From: Pseudophaeomoniella oleicola
Lineage: Eukaryota > Ascomycota > Eurotiomycetes > Phaeomoniellales > Phaeomoniellaceae
Length of the DNA: 64,000 bases
Direction: 5' to 3'
Assembly: GCA_003868215.1 (NCBI GenBank)
Contig: QWDQ01000003.1
Coordinates: 806,001 to 870,000, forward strand
Part shown: positions 32,319-42,459 of the stretch, one piece after another
How positions within the stretch are numbered: position 1 is the first letter of the stretch
How the letters are laid out: each line of letters starts with the position of its first letter
Program-made: the position numbers and the translations under genes
The notes under the pieces: generated by a model
What the model saw: the letters and a program-made list of their open reading frames with translations, nothing else
Databases searched by the model: none
Told to the model about the DNA's origin: nothing

Positions 32319-33456
32319 AATAGGATGCCCGACGTATGGCGAGTATTGTTGCCCGCTGGCATGACTGAGATCACCCTCATTCGTTCCTAGCTAAAGATAT
32401 TTGGGCCAAGCACAATCTGCAGGTCTGTAGATCATAGAGGTAGTGAGCCTATCATTGATCAGACCCATATAGAAAGCCATTTATATGATCCTTTCCTGCG
32501 GCAGTGATGGAAGATCTCTGGCTCTGGACGTGGCGCTGTTTAGTGTTCGCATGCTCGTGAACAATGTAATCGCTATTCAATTCGCCGCTGGGAGATAACC
32601 AGCAATCACCGTTGGACTATTTGTACGCCATAGGTCATACCTTTCCTGTACCTACGACATCTTTGCTGCGTAATATCTCTTGAGACTTGGGCATACAACG
32701 GCGTCGGAAAAACAAGCGAACGATAAAGTGCATCTCGGAATCGTAGCGGGTGAGTCAAGGGTTCGGGGAATCGGTGCTCGCATCTTAATGGCTCCGGAAT
32801 AAGAATAAGAAAGAGAAAGCCAAGAAGCGAAAACGAATACGACGTATAAGTTATAAGTTAGTGAGAATGGAATGAAAGGATTCGTAGTGTCTCTCGGTGA
32901 GTTGACAAAGGTGAGTCAGAATGGATCCATCATCTCGTTAGCATCCTCGCTTGACCTGACGGACATGAATCATTTGCTCTGCGTTCAACTTGCTTACTAC
33001 ATACTACGTTAGTACCCGTCTTTGTGGATGTCTTACCAATGGCAGCCATGCAATTAGCGAGATTGCCGTGTCAGACGGCAAACAACCGCTGGCTATGTTA
33101 CATTGGAATCTTGAGAATGTGTCGATTCGCATCTCCATGATAAGATCATTAATTATCCCACTGATGAACGGAGTTAAGAGGCGATTAGAGTTATTGACCA
33201 TCTCATAGTATTCACCCTTGTCCTGCGACTTGCTCGCCTGGAAGAAAGAAGAAATGGAGACGGTAAGACGGCACTCAACGGGTGGAATACGATTACTATT
33301 ACTACGGGAAGTGAAGGAATAATTATAGACAAAAGTTATGCTCGGGGCAAGGCTCAAAGGCAGTAGTGTATTAAAGGCACTATCATAATCATTATTATTA
33401 TTATCATCAAGGGATGGGGAGGATCTCTGCCGCCTAATGCTCCAGACTTAGCTGGA

Positions 33457-33497
33457 TACCTTACCTAGGTACCTTAAGGTAGGTAGGTAGGCACCTA
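33457..33497. repeat. ACCTAGGT / ACCTTAAGGT palindrome cluster
   Basis: Adjacent palindromes ACCTAGGT (33463-33470) and ACCTTAAGGT (33471-33480) followed by tandem GTAG units. Confidence 0.6.
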
Positions 33498-33675
33498 CTT
33501 GATATACAGTAGTAAATTTAATGCAACCGCGTATAAATCATGATCGAAGAGTTACATAACATCCCCGGGGCTGATCGTTCCGGGCTAGACCTCGGATTCT
33601 CAGCATAACTAAGTCGCATTGGGCACAGGAAGGCGACGTGGAGGACAATGGAGGCATCATCGAACATCCAACATC

Positions 33676-33687
33676 TACTACGTAGTA
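33676..33687. promoter_or_regulatory. TACTACGTAGTA palindrome
   Basis: A perfect 12-bp palindrome about 630 bp upstream of the ABC transporter start. The same core is seen at 42850 and 54979. The function is inferred only from recurrence. Confidence 0.35.
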
Positions 33688-33893
33688 ACCTCAATTCCCC
33701 GCTAAACGGCCCAGGAGCTTGTTGAGACTCTGATTTGCACCCAGAGCAAGGCGACAACATTACAACCGAGTCGCTCGGTCTTTACCCTCGCCCTCGCCCT
33801 CACCCTCATCCTCACCCTATCTCACCCTCATCGGCGTCTTGTCTCTTCTCCTTCCGAGCCTATCTTGTTGCTGCTTACATTTTGACTTAAGTT

Positions 33894-33985
33894 ACACCTT
33901 ATCGGCCATCCTTCTCGACTTGCCCTATTTTACATGACACCTTATCGGCCATCCTTCTCGACTTGCCCTATTTTACATGACACCT
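33894..33985. repeat. Perfect 43-bp tandem duplication
   Basis: Copy 1 is 33894-33936 and copy 2 is 33937-33979, identical at every base by eye. The period-43 match runs on for the six bases ACACCT at 33980-33985. It ends 335 bp before the ABC transporter ATG, in its promoter or leader. Confidence 0.95.
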
Positions 33986-34320
33986 ACTACTACCACTACC
34001 ACCACCCCAGGCCAATCATCCTTCCGATTGCTTCTTCCCTGATGATCTCGGACTCTTCCATCTTCTGATATTCTGCTGCCTGCATTGTCAGGACCATCAT
34101 TATTAATTCTTTGCATCTTACGGCCTCTTCTTTGATCCTGCTTTTTCTGTATTCTTTTTTGATTTGATACCCCGGATTCGTTTGCATTTCACTCTTGTAT
34201 CTCCATCTCCAGCGTCAAGTTTGCACATAGATAGGGTACTTCCGAGTCCACTCAGGCGGACAAAGTGCGAATTAATTGCAATTTGGAAAAGTCGCGTATA
34301 GGACGAAGCAATAGTCGAGC

Positions 34321-37300
34321 ATGGAGGCTGGCATTGGGGGAGACAATGTTGCCGGAGCCAAGCAAGTCGAACAAAATATTCAAGATGCACGACTGCAGCA
34401 GGCCGACGAGACAATACTCGCCAAGGCAAGCCAGGAGAAGCCTATGTCACGATCGATATCTCCGTCCGACTCAGATGACCATCGACTCACGAAATTAGAC
34501 TCCAAGGTTGTTCATGTCAAAGAGGAAAAGAGCGGTGATGAATTGTTTGCTCATCTCCCCGAACATGAAAAGGCCATTCTCAAACGTCAATTGGATGTTC
34601 CAGACGTGACGGTCACGTATCGTACCCTCTATCGGTATGCGACGAGATGGGATTATGTCTGGCTGGTCATTAGTGCTCTATCCGCCATCATCTCTGGTGC
34701 TCTCTTGCCTCTCATGACTGTCATCTTCGGGCAGCTGTCCGGACAGTTCTCGGGTATGTTCCTAGGGACCGTGGATGCCAGCCACTTTACACACCAAGTG
34801 TCTAGGTTTACGCTTTATTTTGTATATTTGGGAATCGGTGAATTCGTCTTCACCTACATTAGCACCCTGGGTTTCATTTATACTGGTGAACATAACGCAG
34901 CAAAGATCCGTGAACAATACCTCGCAGCCATCTTGCGTCAAAACATCGCATATTTTGACAAGCTCGGTTCCGGTGAAATCACTACTCGGATTACCGCAGA
35001 CACGAATCTGGTTCAAGATGGAATGTCTCAGAAGGTCGTACTGACCTTGACAGCCATCGCGACCTTCATTGCAGCTTTCGTCATTGGCTTCGTCACATTC
35101 TGGAAACTAACCTTGATCTGTAGCTCCACGGTGGTGGCTATTGTTGTCGTCATGGGTGGAGGCTCATTTTTCATCATAACGTACAGCAAGCAAGCCTTGC
35201 AGTCGTATGCTTCTGGCGGTACCGTCGCTGAAGAAGTCTTCAGCTCGATTCGGAATGCTGTGGCGTTCGGTACTCAAGAGAAGCTTGCTCGCCAATACGA
35301 CGTGTATCTTGAAAGGGCCGAAAAATTTGGACGAAAGCAGAAGACGGCACTGGGATTCATGTTTGGGTGCATGATGATGGTCGTCTTCCTCAATTACGGC
35401 CTTGCTTTCTGGATGGGCTCGAGATTCGTGGTTGATGGCTCTACCAGTTTAGCCCACGTGCTAACCATCATTCTCTCGGTCATGATTGGCGCTTTCAGTT
35501 TGGGTCAGGTCAGTCCGAACGTTCAAGCTTTCACTCAAGCTGTTGCTGCCGCGGCTAAAATTTTCGCTACCATTGATCGAGTGTCTCCCCTGGACCCAAC
35601 TGTTGATGCCGGAGACGTGATCGAACCCCTCCAAGGCAACATCGAATTGAGAAACGTGAAGCACATCTACCCCTCACGACCTGAAGTCACCGTGATGGAT
35701 GGCGTTAATCTTACCATTCCTGCTGGTAAGACCACAGCTTTAGTTGGTGCATCTGGTTCCGGAAAATCCACCATTGTCGGTCTGGTCGAGAGATTCTACG
35801 ACCCGGTCGGTGGAAAGGTGATGTTGGACGGTCGTGACGTCGGGTCATTAAACCTCCGATGGCTGAGGCAACAGGTCGCTCTTGTACAGCAGGAGCCCGT
35901 TCTTTTCGGCGAAACCATCTTCACAAATATTAGACACGGTCTCATTGGATCTCGTTTCGAGAATGAATCAGAGGAGCAACAGAAGGAACGTGTATACGAT
36001 GCTGCAAGGAAGGCAAACGCCCACGATTTTATATCCAGTCTGCCAGAAGGCTACGATACGGATGTGGGCGAACGTGGATTCTTGTTATCTGGTGGACAAA
36101 AACAGCGTATAGCTATTGCGAGAGCCATTGTCAGCGATCCAAAAATACTACTTCTAGACGAAGCTACCAGCGCACTTGATACCAAATCCGAAGGCGTGGT
36201 TCAAGCTGCCCTTGATGCTGCCGCCCAAGGGAGAACTACCATCGTCATTGCGCATCGTCTGTCGACCATCAAGTATTCCCACAATATCGTTGTCATGCAA
36301 CAAGGTCGGATCGTGGAACAAGGCACACACAACCAGCTGCTTGAGAGGAAAGGCGCGTATTGGAATTTGGTCGATGCTCAACATATTGGTGGCGTCCAAC
36401 CAGACGCCGAAGATGACGACGAAAAAAGGGACGACATTGAAGAAAAACTCGATCGTAGTCAGTCGAGGACAAGCGATGATCTCCCATCTAACGATCCGGA
36501 AGATGAGAAGCTTCGTCTTGGCAGAACGAACACTTCGAAGTCCGTGTCCAGCATGGCTCTGAAAAAGCGACAGGAAGATAAGCAGAAGCACTATTCACTC
36601 TGGTATCTGATTTGCTTCATTGCCAGATTCAACCGACGGGAGACCTTTTTCATGATCATTGCTCTTACGTTCTCGGCCATCAGCGGAGGTGGCCACCCTA
36701 CTCAAGGTATCCTCTTCTCAAAGACAATCGTGGCTATGTCCAGGCCACCGTCTCAATACCATCAGCTACGAAGTGATGTCAACTTCTGGTCGTTGATGTA
36801 CCTCATGTTGGGTATCACACAATTTATCGCAAATAGCACCTGTCATTCCATCTTCGCGTACTGTTCAGAAAAATTAATCAGGAGAGCCAGGGATAGAGCA
36901 TTTCGAACCATTCTGCGACAGGATGTTTCGTTCTTTGACCGGGACGAGAACTCGACTGGTGCTCTCACCTCATTCCTGTCTACCGAGACCACATCATTAG
37001 CCAACATGAGTGCTGCAACACTTGGTACGATTTTATCTTCGGTAACAACTCTGCTGGCGTGTTGTATCGTTTCACTCGCCATCGGCTGGAAGCTCGCGCT
37101 CGTCTGTATCTCTACGCTGCCTGTACTGCTTGGATGCGGTTACCTCCGATTCTGGATCATTGCCCGGTTCGAGAGCATCCAGAAGAAATCTTACGAGGGT
37201 TCTGCTGCGTATGCGTGCGAGAACACCAACGCCATCAGGACGGTTGCATCTCTGACCAGAGAAGGTCACGTTTGGGAGACGTATCACCAACTTCTGGTCG

Positions 37301-38376
37301 AGCAAGGACAACGCTCACTGCGCTCCTTTGCCAAATCGTCAACGCTTTATGCTGCATCTCAGTCCTGCATTCTCCTTTGCTCGGCTCTTGGGTTTTGGTA
37401 CGGCGGTCGTCTCGTTGCCAGTGGTGAATACTCGCTGTTCCAGTTTTTCGTATGCTTCTCTGAGATTATCTTTGGTGCCCAATCGGCCGGAACCATCTTC
37501 TCGTTTGCGGGTGATATGGGCAAAGCCAAGAACGCCGCCGCCGCTCTCGCCGCTCTTTTCGACCGTCAACCCACCATTGACACCTGGTCTGATAAAGGCG
37601 ACAGGCTTGAAGCCGTCTCCGGTGACATCGAGTTCCGTGACGTCCATTTCCGCTACCCAACACGACCTGAGCAACCAGTGCTACGTGGACTCGACCTCAG
37701 CGTTAAGCCTGGCCAATACGTCGCCCTAGTCGGTGCTTCGGGTTGCGGTAAATCTACTACCATTGCTCTTCTCGAACGCTTCTACGACCCTCTTGCCGGC
37801 CAGATCACGATTGACGGAAACGATATCTCCACTCTCAACCTCAACGACTACCGCAGCCACATCGCTCTTGTCTCCCAAGAACCGACCCTCTATCAAGGCA
37901 CAATCCGAGAAAACATCATGCTCGGACTTGCCTCCTCCGACGACAGCGCTGTCAGTGACGCCATGATTGAAAAAGCCTGCCGCGACGCCAACATCTACGA
38001 CTTCATCCTCTCCCTCCCCGAGGGCTTCAGCACCGTCGTCGGCTCCAAAGGCTCCCTCCTCTCCGGCGGCCAAAAGCAACGGGTCGCCATCGCACGCGCC
38101 TTACTCCGCGACCCCAAAATACTCCTCCTCGACGAGGCGACCTCTGCGCTCGACTCCGAGTCCGAAAAGGTCGTGCAAGCCGCCCTCGACGCCGCCGCCA
38201 AGGGCCGCACCACCATCGCCGTCGCCCATCGTCTCAGCACGATCCAGAAAGCAGACATCATCTACGTGTTTGAGCAAGGCCGGATCGTCGAGAAAGGATC
38301 GCACGCCGAACTCATGGGCCTGAAGGGCCGGTACAGGGAATTGGTCAGTCTGCAGAGTCTGGAAAAGGGGCGGTAG
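34321..38376 (+). CDS. Full-size ABCB multidrug transporter (Pmd1/Mdr1-like)
   Basis: An intron-less gene for 1351 residues with the (TMD-NBD)x2 layout of the ABCB/MDR family. Residues 1-95 are a charged cytosolic tail. TMD1 follows. NBD1 has Walker A GASGSGKST near 475, signature LSGGQKQ near 589 and LLLDEATSALD. An acidic linker is near 690-750. After TMD2, NBD2 has GASGCGKST near 1138, LSGGQKQ near 1246 and a second LLLDEATSALD. Both ATP sites look complete. Relatives are S. pombe Pmd1 (leptomycin B resistance) and Aspergillus Mdr1-type pumps, which export hydrophobic drugs and toxins at the plasma membrane; a peptide-pheromone (Ste6-like) exporter is less likely. The last 0.6 kb has many more C-ending codons than the rest. 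A 43-bp tandem duplication lies upstream. Confidence 0.94.
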   Translation: MEAGIGGDNVAGAKQVEQNIQDARLQQADETILAKASQEKPMSRSISPSDSDDHRLTKLDSKVVHVKEEKSGDELFAHLPEHEKAILKRQLDVPDVTVTYRTLYRYATRWDYVWLVISALSAIISGALLPLMTVIFGQLSGQFSGMFLGTVDASHFTHQVSRFTLYFVYLGIGEFVFTYISTLGFIYTGEHNAAKIREQYLAAILRQNIAYFDKLGSGEITTRITADTNLVQDGMSQKVVLTLTAIATFIAAFVIGFVTFWKLTLICSSTVVAIVVVMGGGSFFIITYSKQALQSYASGGTVAEEVFSSIRNAVAFGTQEKLARQYDVYLERAEKFGRKQKTALGFMFGCMMMVVFLNYGLAFWMGSRFVVDGSTSLAHVLTIILSVMIGAFSLGQVSPNVQAFTQAVAAAAKIFATIDRVSPLDPTVDAGDVIEPLQGNIELRNVKHIYPSRPEVTVMDGVNLTIPAGKTTALVGASGSGKSTIVGLVERFYDPVGGKVMLDGRDVGSLNLRWLRQQVALVQQEPVLFGETIFTNIRHGLIGSRFENESEEQQKERVYDAARKANAHDFISSLPEGYDTDVGERGFLLSGGQKQRIAIARAIVSDPKILLLDEATSALDTKSEGVVQAALDAAAQGRTTIVIAHRLSTIKYSHNIVVMQQGRIVEQGTHNQLLERKGAYWNLVDAQHIGGVQPDAEDDDEKRDDIEEKLDRSQSRTSDDLPSNDPEDEKLRLGRTNTSKSVSSMALKKRQEDKQKHYSLWYLICFIARFNRRETFFMIIALTFSAISGGGHPTQGILFSKTIVAMSRPPSQYHQLRSDVNFWSLMYLMLGITQFIANSTCHSIFAYCSEKLIRRARDRAFRTILRQDVSFFDRDENSTGALTSFLSTETTSLANMSAATLGTILSSVTTLLACCIVSLAIGWKLALVCISTLPVLLGCGYLRFWIIARFESIQKKSYEGSAAYACENTNAIRTVASLTREGHVWETYHQLLVEQGQRSLRSFAKSSTLYAASQSCILLCSALGFWYGGRLVASGEYSLFQFFVCFSEIIFGAQSAGTIFSFAGDMGKAKNAAAALAALFDRQPTIDTWSDKGDRLEAVSGDIEFRDVHFRYPTRPEQPVLRGLDLSVKPGQYVALVGASGCGKSTTIALLERFYDPLAGQITIDGNDISTLNLNDYRSHIALVSQEPTLYQGTIRENIMLGLASSDDSAVSDAMIEKACRDANIYDFILSLPEGFSTVVGSKGSLLSGGQKQRVAIARALLRDPKILLLDEATSALDSESEKVVQAALDAAAKGRTTIAVAHRLSTIQKADIIYVFEQGRIVEKGSHAELMGLKGRYRELVSLQSLEKGR

Positions 38377-38400
38377 TCAGTTTCTGCTGCAGACGTATAA

Positions 38401-38418
38401 CTACCTACCTACCTACCT
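38401..38418. repeat. (CCTA)n short tandem repeat
   Basis: About four CTAC/CCTA units, 25 bp past the ABC transporter stop codon. Confidence 0.8.
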
Positions 38419-38652
38419 TTACTTAATTTGGCGTTCTAGGCAGTACTTGAAGATTTGGAAAGAAAGAAAAAAGCAAGCGTACGCTGCTGCTGTTGTTGCT
38501 CCTTTTTTTGGATGGGTGTTAGGAGGTATCTTATCTACCTACGTTTGTTTTGAAACATGTTACTATTACTTACTATATACCAAACTTTTTGCTGGATGAC
38601 ATTACATAAGTTAACAAGTATCTAAAATATCTATTCCACTTCCTCAAAAACC

Positions 38653-38712
38653 TCTTCTTCTTCTTCTTCTTCTTCTTCTTCTTCTTCTTCTTCTTCTTCT
38701 TCTTCTTCTTCT
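38653..38712. repeat. (CTT)n microsatellite
   Basis: About 20 CTT/TCT units almost without interruption. A second, shorter CTT run at 38799-38818 lies inside the lactonase gene and encodes Lys residues. Confidence 0.95.
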
Positions 38713-38787
38713 CCTTCTACCTCGGAAAAAAAAACCATCTCCATCATTTTTTCATTCTTCATTATTTCTCGTATCAATCAAATCAAA

Positions 38788-40584
38788 TTAAGCAAGCGTC
38801 TTCTTCTTCTTCTTCTTCAAAAACCGATCCACAAACGCAGCGACGTCACGCGGTTTCTCGACCATGGGTAAATGTCCCGCTCCCTCGATGATCGCGAATG
38901 ACTCTTCTTCTTCTTCTCCTTCAGCTTCTGCGCCGGCGGGGGGGTAAAGCACTTCGTGCAGCGCACGCATGGATTTCGGGAGCGCGCCGTCACCCGATCC
39001 GACGAGGATGCCCGCTGCACGCTTGGAGCCCTGGTGGGGGAGGAGGAGGGTGGGGAGGTGGCGCGTGTAGTCGTAGTCGAAGAGGGCGCGGACGCTACGC
39101 GTGAAGCCTGGGAGGGAGTTTGTCGTGACCATGTGTTTGACGAGGGCGGTTGAGGAGGTTAGGGTGGGGTCGGAGAAGGAGGATGGGTGGAACCAGCGGT
39201 GGACGGTTTGCGAGGCGAGGGTGGGGCCGACGATTGGTTCGGCGGCGGCGGATTTGGATGTATCGGTGTCTTCGTCTTCTTGCAGGTCGCCGAAGGGTGA
39301 GGTGAGGACTGCGGTGGCGGAGTCACGTTCGGCGACGGAGATTCGTTCGCCCCATGTTGAGGAGTTGCCGGCGGGGGATTTGGCGGACGTGTCGCAGGCG
39401 ATGAAGGATTGGACGCGGGTTGGATAGTTGATGGCGGTGGCGAGGGCGGTGGCGCCGCCGATGGATACGCCAATGACGCAGGCGGCCTGGGGGATGCGGA
39501 GGCAGTTGAGGAGGTTGTGGATGTCGGAGGCGAGGAGGTCGATGGTTATATTTGGAGCGGTGCCGCTGTTTGCGGTGCGTCCGCGGGTTAGATACCGGAG
39601 GATGCGGTACTTGTGGTTGGCTGGGTTGGACATGAAAGAAGATAGGAAACCGTCCCATATGGCCCAGGTGACGAGGATGGAGTTGGACAGGACAATCACA
39701 GGCGCGTTGGGGTCTGAGCTATTACCTTCGAGGCGATAGGGGATGACACAGCCGTCAGGAGTGGTCACGTAGGACTCTATGGCGGATCCGAATTCGGGAG
39801 ATGAAGAGGGCAGGGTCTTGGTAAGCTTGTCGGGAGACGTCCAGGAGGTGATGCTGGATAGATGACGAGGGGCGGGTCCGAAATTGTAGTAGAGCTTGTA
39901 GTTCCGGACCTTGGTGTCGGTAACGTTAAAGGGCGCAGATTTGGCCAAGTCGAACTTCTCGAGGTCTATGTCCGGTGCGAACTCGTGAAGGGTAAGATAT
40001 TCTACTTTTCCATCTTGACGGGGTTCGATGTGTGAGGTTACATATCTCCTCGATCTCCTCCATCCAGCTGTGTTTTCAAGTTTGGGGATCTCTTCTTCCT
40101 CATACCACCTGTCAACCTCGGATTTGGCGTCGGCATCGATGAGCTGACTGACTGCTACAAGAACGTTGCCTTCCGCATCCAAACCAAGATTCTCTGGCAG
40201 TTCTAGAGCTTTGAATTCTGATGGCTTGTGCTTTTCAGCAACGAGATCCAGCAGTTTCCTGTCTACGAAGATCTGCTTCATCGTGTCAATTTCCCGCTGG
40301 CTCTTGGCCGGGGGACCTCTAAGTCTCATATATGGTTCTTGCGTCAATTCGTACATGTCGGTGACGTCGTAACATGCCATCCATTCTGGTAGAGACTGAG
40401 ATCCAGTGTTGGGCCCTGACAGGTCGGTCGCTTGGTAGCGGAAGCCATTCTCGAAGAAGGGAAGACGAAGACGTGTTGGACCATGCTCGTTGTTGTACCA
40501 GTCGTGGAATTGTGTGAGAGGGAGTGTGTCTTTCGGCTGCATGGTTACGTAGAGCAAGCCCGGAGTGGGATCTGAAGGAGCCAT
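38788..40584 (-). CDS. 3-Oxoadipate enol-lactonase-like hydrolase fused to two dimeric-barrel (EthD-like) domains
   Basis: A single-exon gene for 598 residues. Two related dimeric alpha-beta barrel (EthD/ABM-like) repeats lie at about 10-110 (TQFHDWYNNEHGPTRLRLPF) and 130-245 (SEVDRWYEEEEIPKLENTAG). An alpha/beta hydrolase follows from about 270. It is PcaD-like: PVIVLSNSILVTWAIWDGF, RILRYLTRGRT, nucleophile GVSIGGA (Ser about 373), FIACDTSAKS, acid in GSGDG (about 529) and His in GAGHLPM (about 572). PcaD opens beta-ketoadipate enol-lactone to beta-ketoadipate. In fungi one enzyme is thought to both decarboxylate and hydrolyse carboxymuconolactone, and this fusion would suit that, but it is inference. 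The C-terminus has a Lys run from a CTT repeat. Muconate cyclase lies just upstream on the same strand. Confidence 0.82.
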   Translation of the reverse strand: MAPSDPTPGLLYVTMQPKDTLPLTQFHDWYNNEHGPTRLRLPFFENGFRYQATDLSGPNTGSQSLPEWMACYDVTDMYELTQEPYMRLRGPPAKSQREIDTMKQIFVDRKLLDLVAEKHKPSEFKALELPENLGLDAEGNVLVAVSQLIDADAKSEVDRWYEEEEIPKLENTAGWRRSRRYVTSHIEPRQDGKVEYLTLHEFAPDIDLEKFDLAKSAPFNVTDTKVRNYKLYYNFGPAPRHLSSITSWTSPDKLTKTLPSSSPEFGSAIESYVTTPDGCVIPYRLEGNSSDPNAPVIVLSNSILVTWAIWDGFLSSFMSNPANHKYRILRYLTRGRTANSGTAPNITIDLLASDIHNLLNCLRIPQAACVIGVSIGGATALATAINYPTRVQSFIACDTSAKSPAGNSSTWGERISVAERDSATAVLTSPFGDLQEDEDTDTSKSAAAEPIVGPTLASQTVHRWFHPSSFSDPTLTSSTALVKHMVTTNSLPGFTRSVRALFDYDYTRHLPTLLLPHQGSKRAAGILVGSGDGALPKSMRALHEVLYPPAGAEAEGEEEEESFAIIEGAGHLPMVEKPRDVAAFVDRFLKKKKKKTLA

Positions 40585-41206
40585 AGTGACAGTGAGCTGG
40601 AGTATCCAGGCGCAACAGCATACAGTTGTGTCGAATGATTATATTCTGCTGTTCAATTATATATCTGGTAGCTTCGGGTGGTTGCTTTCATAAGTGCCAT
40701 ACATGAAGAAATCTATGTGAGATACGATCTCTTCTCCTCTACGGTAGGAAGCCGTGTAACGGGGCTACACATACAGCTACAGACAGTCAAGTCCTCATAT
40801 TCATCATCGTACAGTCGCTCCTGTTGAACTCATTCCCCGCGATGTGTTACCGATATTGAACCCCCGCGTTATATGGAGAACGACAAGAAATAAAAGTTGC
40901 CGTTATTGACTCCCGATCTTGTGGGTCAGTAGATCCCCCCCACTTGCATCATCCTTAGTAGTCACTTGTCATCTTGTTGCCTCGACTAGACGAGATGATC
41001 TTAAGCGTCAGGACGTCTATCCGCATATTACAGCATATCCAGGATCGGCAATGAGAAGTACTCTTCAGCGAGACGTTGATCGCCCGAGCAGATAGCAACA
41101 GGGCGATTTTAAACTCAGCACCAAGACAGCGCAGCAGTGATTCCGAGCCCGGAGAAGAGTAGCTGGCTGAGATGCTGAGTGGGATGCTCATTGTGTATAT
41201 TCTAGT
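40585..41206. other. Intergenic lactonase promoter / cyclase 3' flank
   Basis: 622 bp between two minus-strand genes of the aromatic set. No gene or clear motif seen. Confidence 0.5.
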
Positions 41207-42459
41207 CTAGTCATACCAGATGGCATTCATACCAAATCCGGGCTCTTTGATGTCGACGTGTGCAATCCGGCAGAGATATTCTTCATGCCAACGGTATATC
41301 TCCACCCAGCCTTCCTGATCATCTGTCAACGCCAGAAATTCGTCTGTCCACGGGCAAGGACTTATTGCATTGGAATGGCCACCGCTAGTTGGGGTCGGGT
41401 TCATGCATATCTGCCTTTCTATCTGACCTTGGGCACCCAGTTTGAATGCGCTGATGTATCCTGTAACGTTATGGGAGTTCGATCTGGCCGTCGCGAAAAG
41501 GTATTTGCCGCTTTGAGAACAAAAGACCACATCGGAACGATACATCTTCTTCATGTTCGGCGCACCTGATACAGGAGTATAAGCTGGAGGTATAGATGCG
41601 GTATTTGGGTCTGGATTGCTCACCAGGGGGAACGAGAGGATAAGTCATTTGTGTAAAGACAGGCATATGCGTCTGTTCGTCAATCACGTAGACTCCCAAC
41701 CTGTTACCCGCTTCCATCAACACATACAGGTAATGTCCTCTGGGATGTATTTCGACCCATCGGGGATGGTCACCAGATGTAGGGGCGTCTATGCTTCCGA
41801 CAAGGGTGAGCTTGCCCTCGCTATTCTTTTTATGACACCATATCCTGTCTGCCCACATATCTGCAGAATACAGATACGTCTCAGTAGGATCGAATACCAT
41901 CCCATGAATTGCCGATTGATCACAGTATTCGTAGTTTTGTATATTCTTGTCTAGCTTTCCTTTCTCGTCCACCGAAAAGACATTTCCGTACCCAGCATAA
42001 TCGTAGAAAGGATTTCCATAAACGCAGTATGGTGGTTTTTTGGCGGCCAGGACGAATATTGCTCTCGTTTTGGTATCTGCTTTGGACGCCAGCGCTAGGA
42101 GAAATGTCAGAAGAAGCGTGTGGGCAGTAAAGGACCGCTCCACGTACGGTGACCACCCATTGGATGTGATGCTTCATGGACAATGATATCCGGTGCCTTG
42201 ACAGTATGACTGGACCACTTCTTCATCGAAGCTCCATATATATTCTTTCGTTGGTGCTATAGCAATATGTTTTCAGCGAATGGTGCGGGAAGACAGCTTA
42301 TGATCCTCGACGTACATCGAATGTCATCCATGATATAGGCTCATCTTCTGGGATTGCAGTTCGCTTGACCAACTCCAAAGTATATGCTTCATCGTCGAAT
42401 TCAACGGTGAAGATCGCGCCTGGAGGGGTCCAGGTCCCTACCATAAGATGGTGTTTCAT
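41207..42459 (-). CDS. 3-Carboxy-cis,cis-muconate cyclase (CMLE, beta-propeller)
   Basis: A 360-residue enzyme that cyclises 3-carboxy-cis,cis-muconate to 3-carboxymuconolactone in the protocatechuate branch. Exons in transcript order are 42316-42459, 42148-42256, 41624-42094 and 41207-41565; all introns (52-59 bp) are GT..AG and in phase. The protein is of the Neurospora seven-bladed propeller type, not the bacterial fumarase-like type. Matching blocks are HHLMVGTWTPPGAIFTVEF at the start, EPISWMTFD, NPFYDYAGYGNVFSV, IHGMVFDPTETYLYSAD, GDHPRWVEIHP, LMEAGNRLGVYVID, TPTSGGHSNAISPCPW and DDQEGWVEIYRW, with the end GFGMNAIWYD. Neurospora CMLE has about 365 residues. It sits between the fused lactonase and the divergent ring-cleavage dioxygenase, as expected for one pathway. 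The spliced start is well supported by the family. Confidence 0.93.

Larger units (their letters stand above)
32319..34320. other. Intergenic region upstream of the ABC transporter
   Basis: 2.0 kb without a gene. It holds a cluster of ACCTAGGT/GGTAGGT elements (33457-33497), a TACTACGTAGTA palindrome (33676-33687), a CCCT-rich pyrimidine tract (about 33786-33835) and a perfect 43-bp tandem duplication (33894-33985). Short frames here have no gene-like features. Confidence 0.6.
38377..38787. other. Convergent gap with (CTT)n and CCTA repeats
   Basis: Between the ABC transporter and lactonase 3' ends. It begins with tandem CTAC units (38401-38418), contains TCTACCTACG near 38534, and a 60-bp CTT microsatellite. 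No gene seen. Confidence 0.6.

Noticed and set aside
37339-37729. Overlapping frames on both strands inside the ABC transporter
   Set aside because: They follow from the C-rich codon pattern of the second nucleotide-binding half; the transporter frame is unambiguous.
30439-38376. Sugar porter and ABC pump as part of a secondary-metabolite cluster
   Set aside because: No polyketide, peptide or terpene synthase and no pathway regulator is present in the window.
38653-38712. Long CTT repeat as a coding Glu/Lys-rich tract
   Set aside because: It lies between the two stop codons of convergent genes and outside any supported frame.
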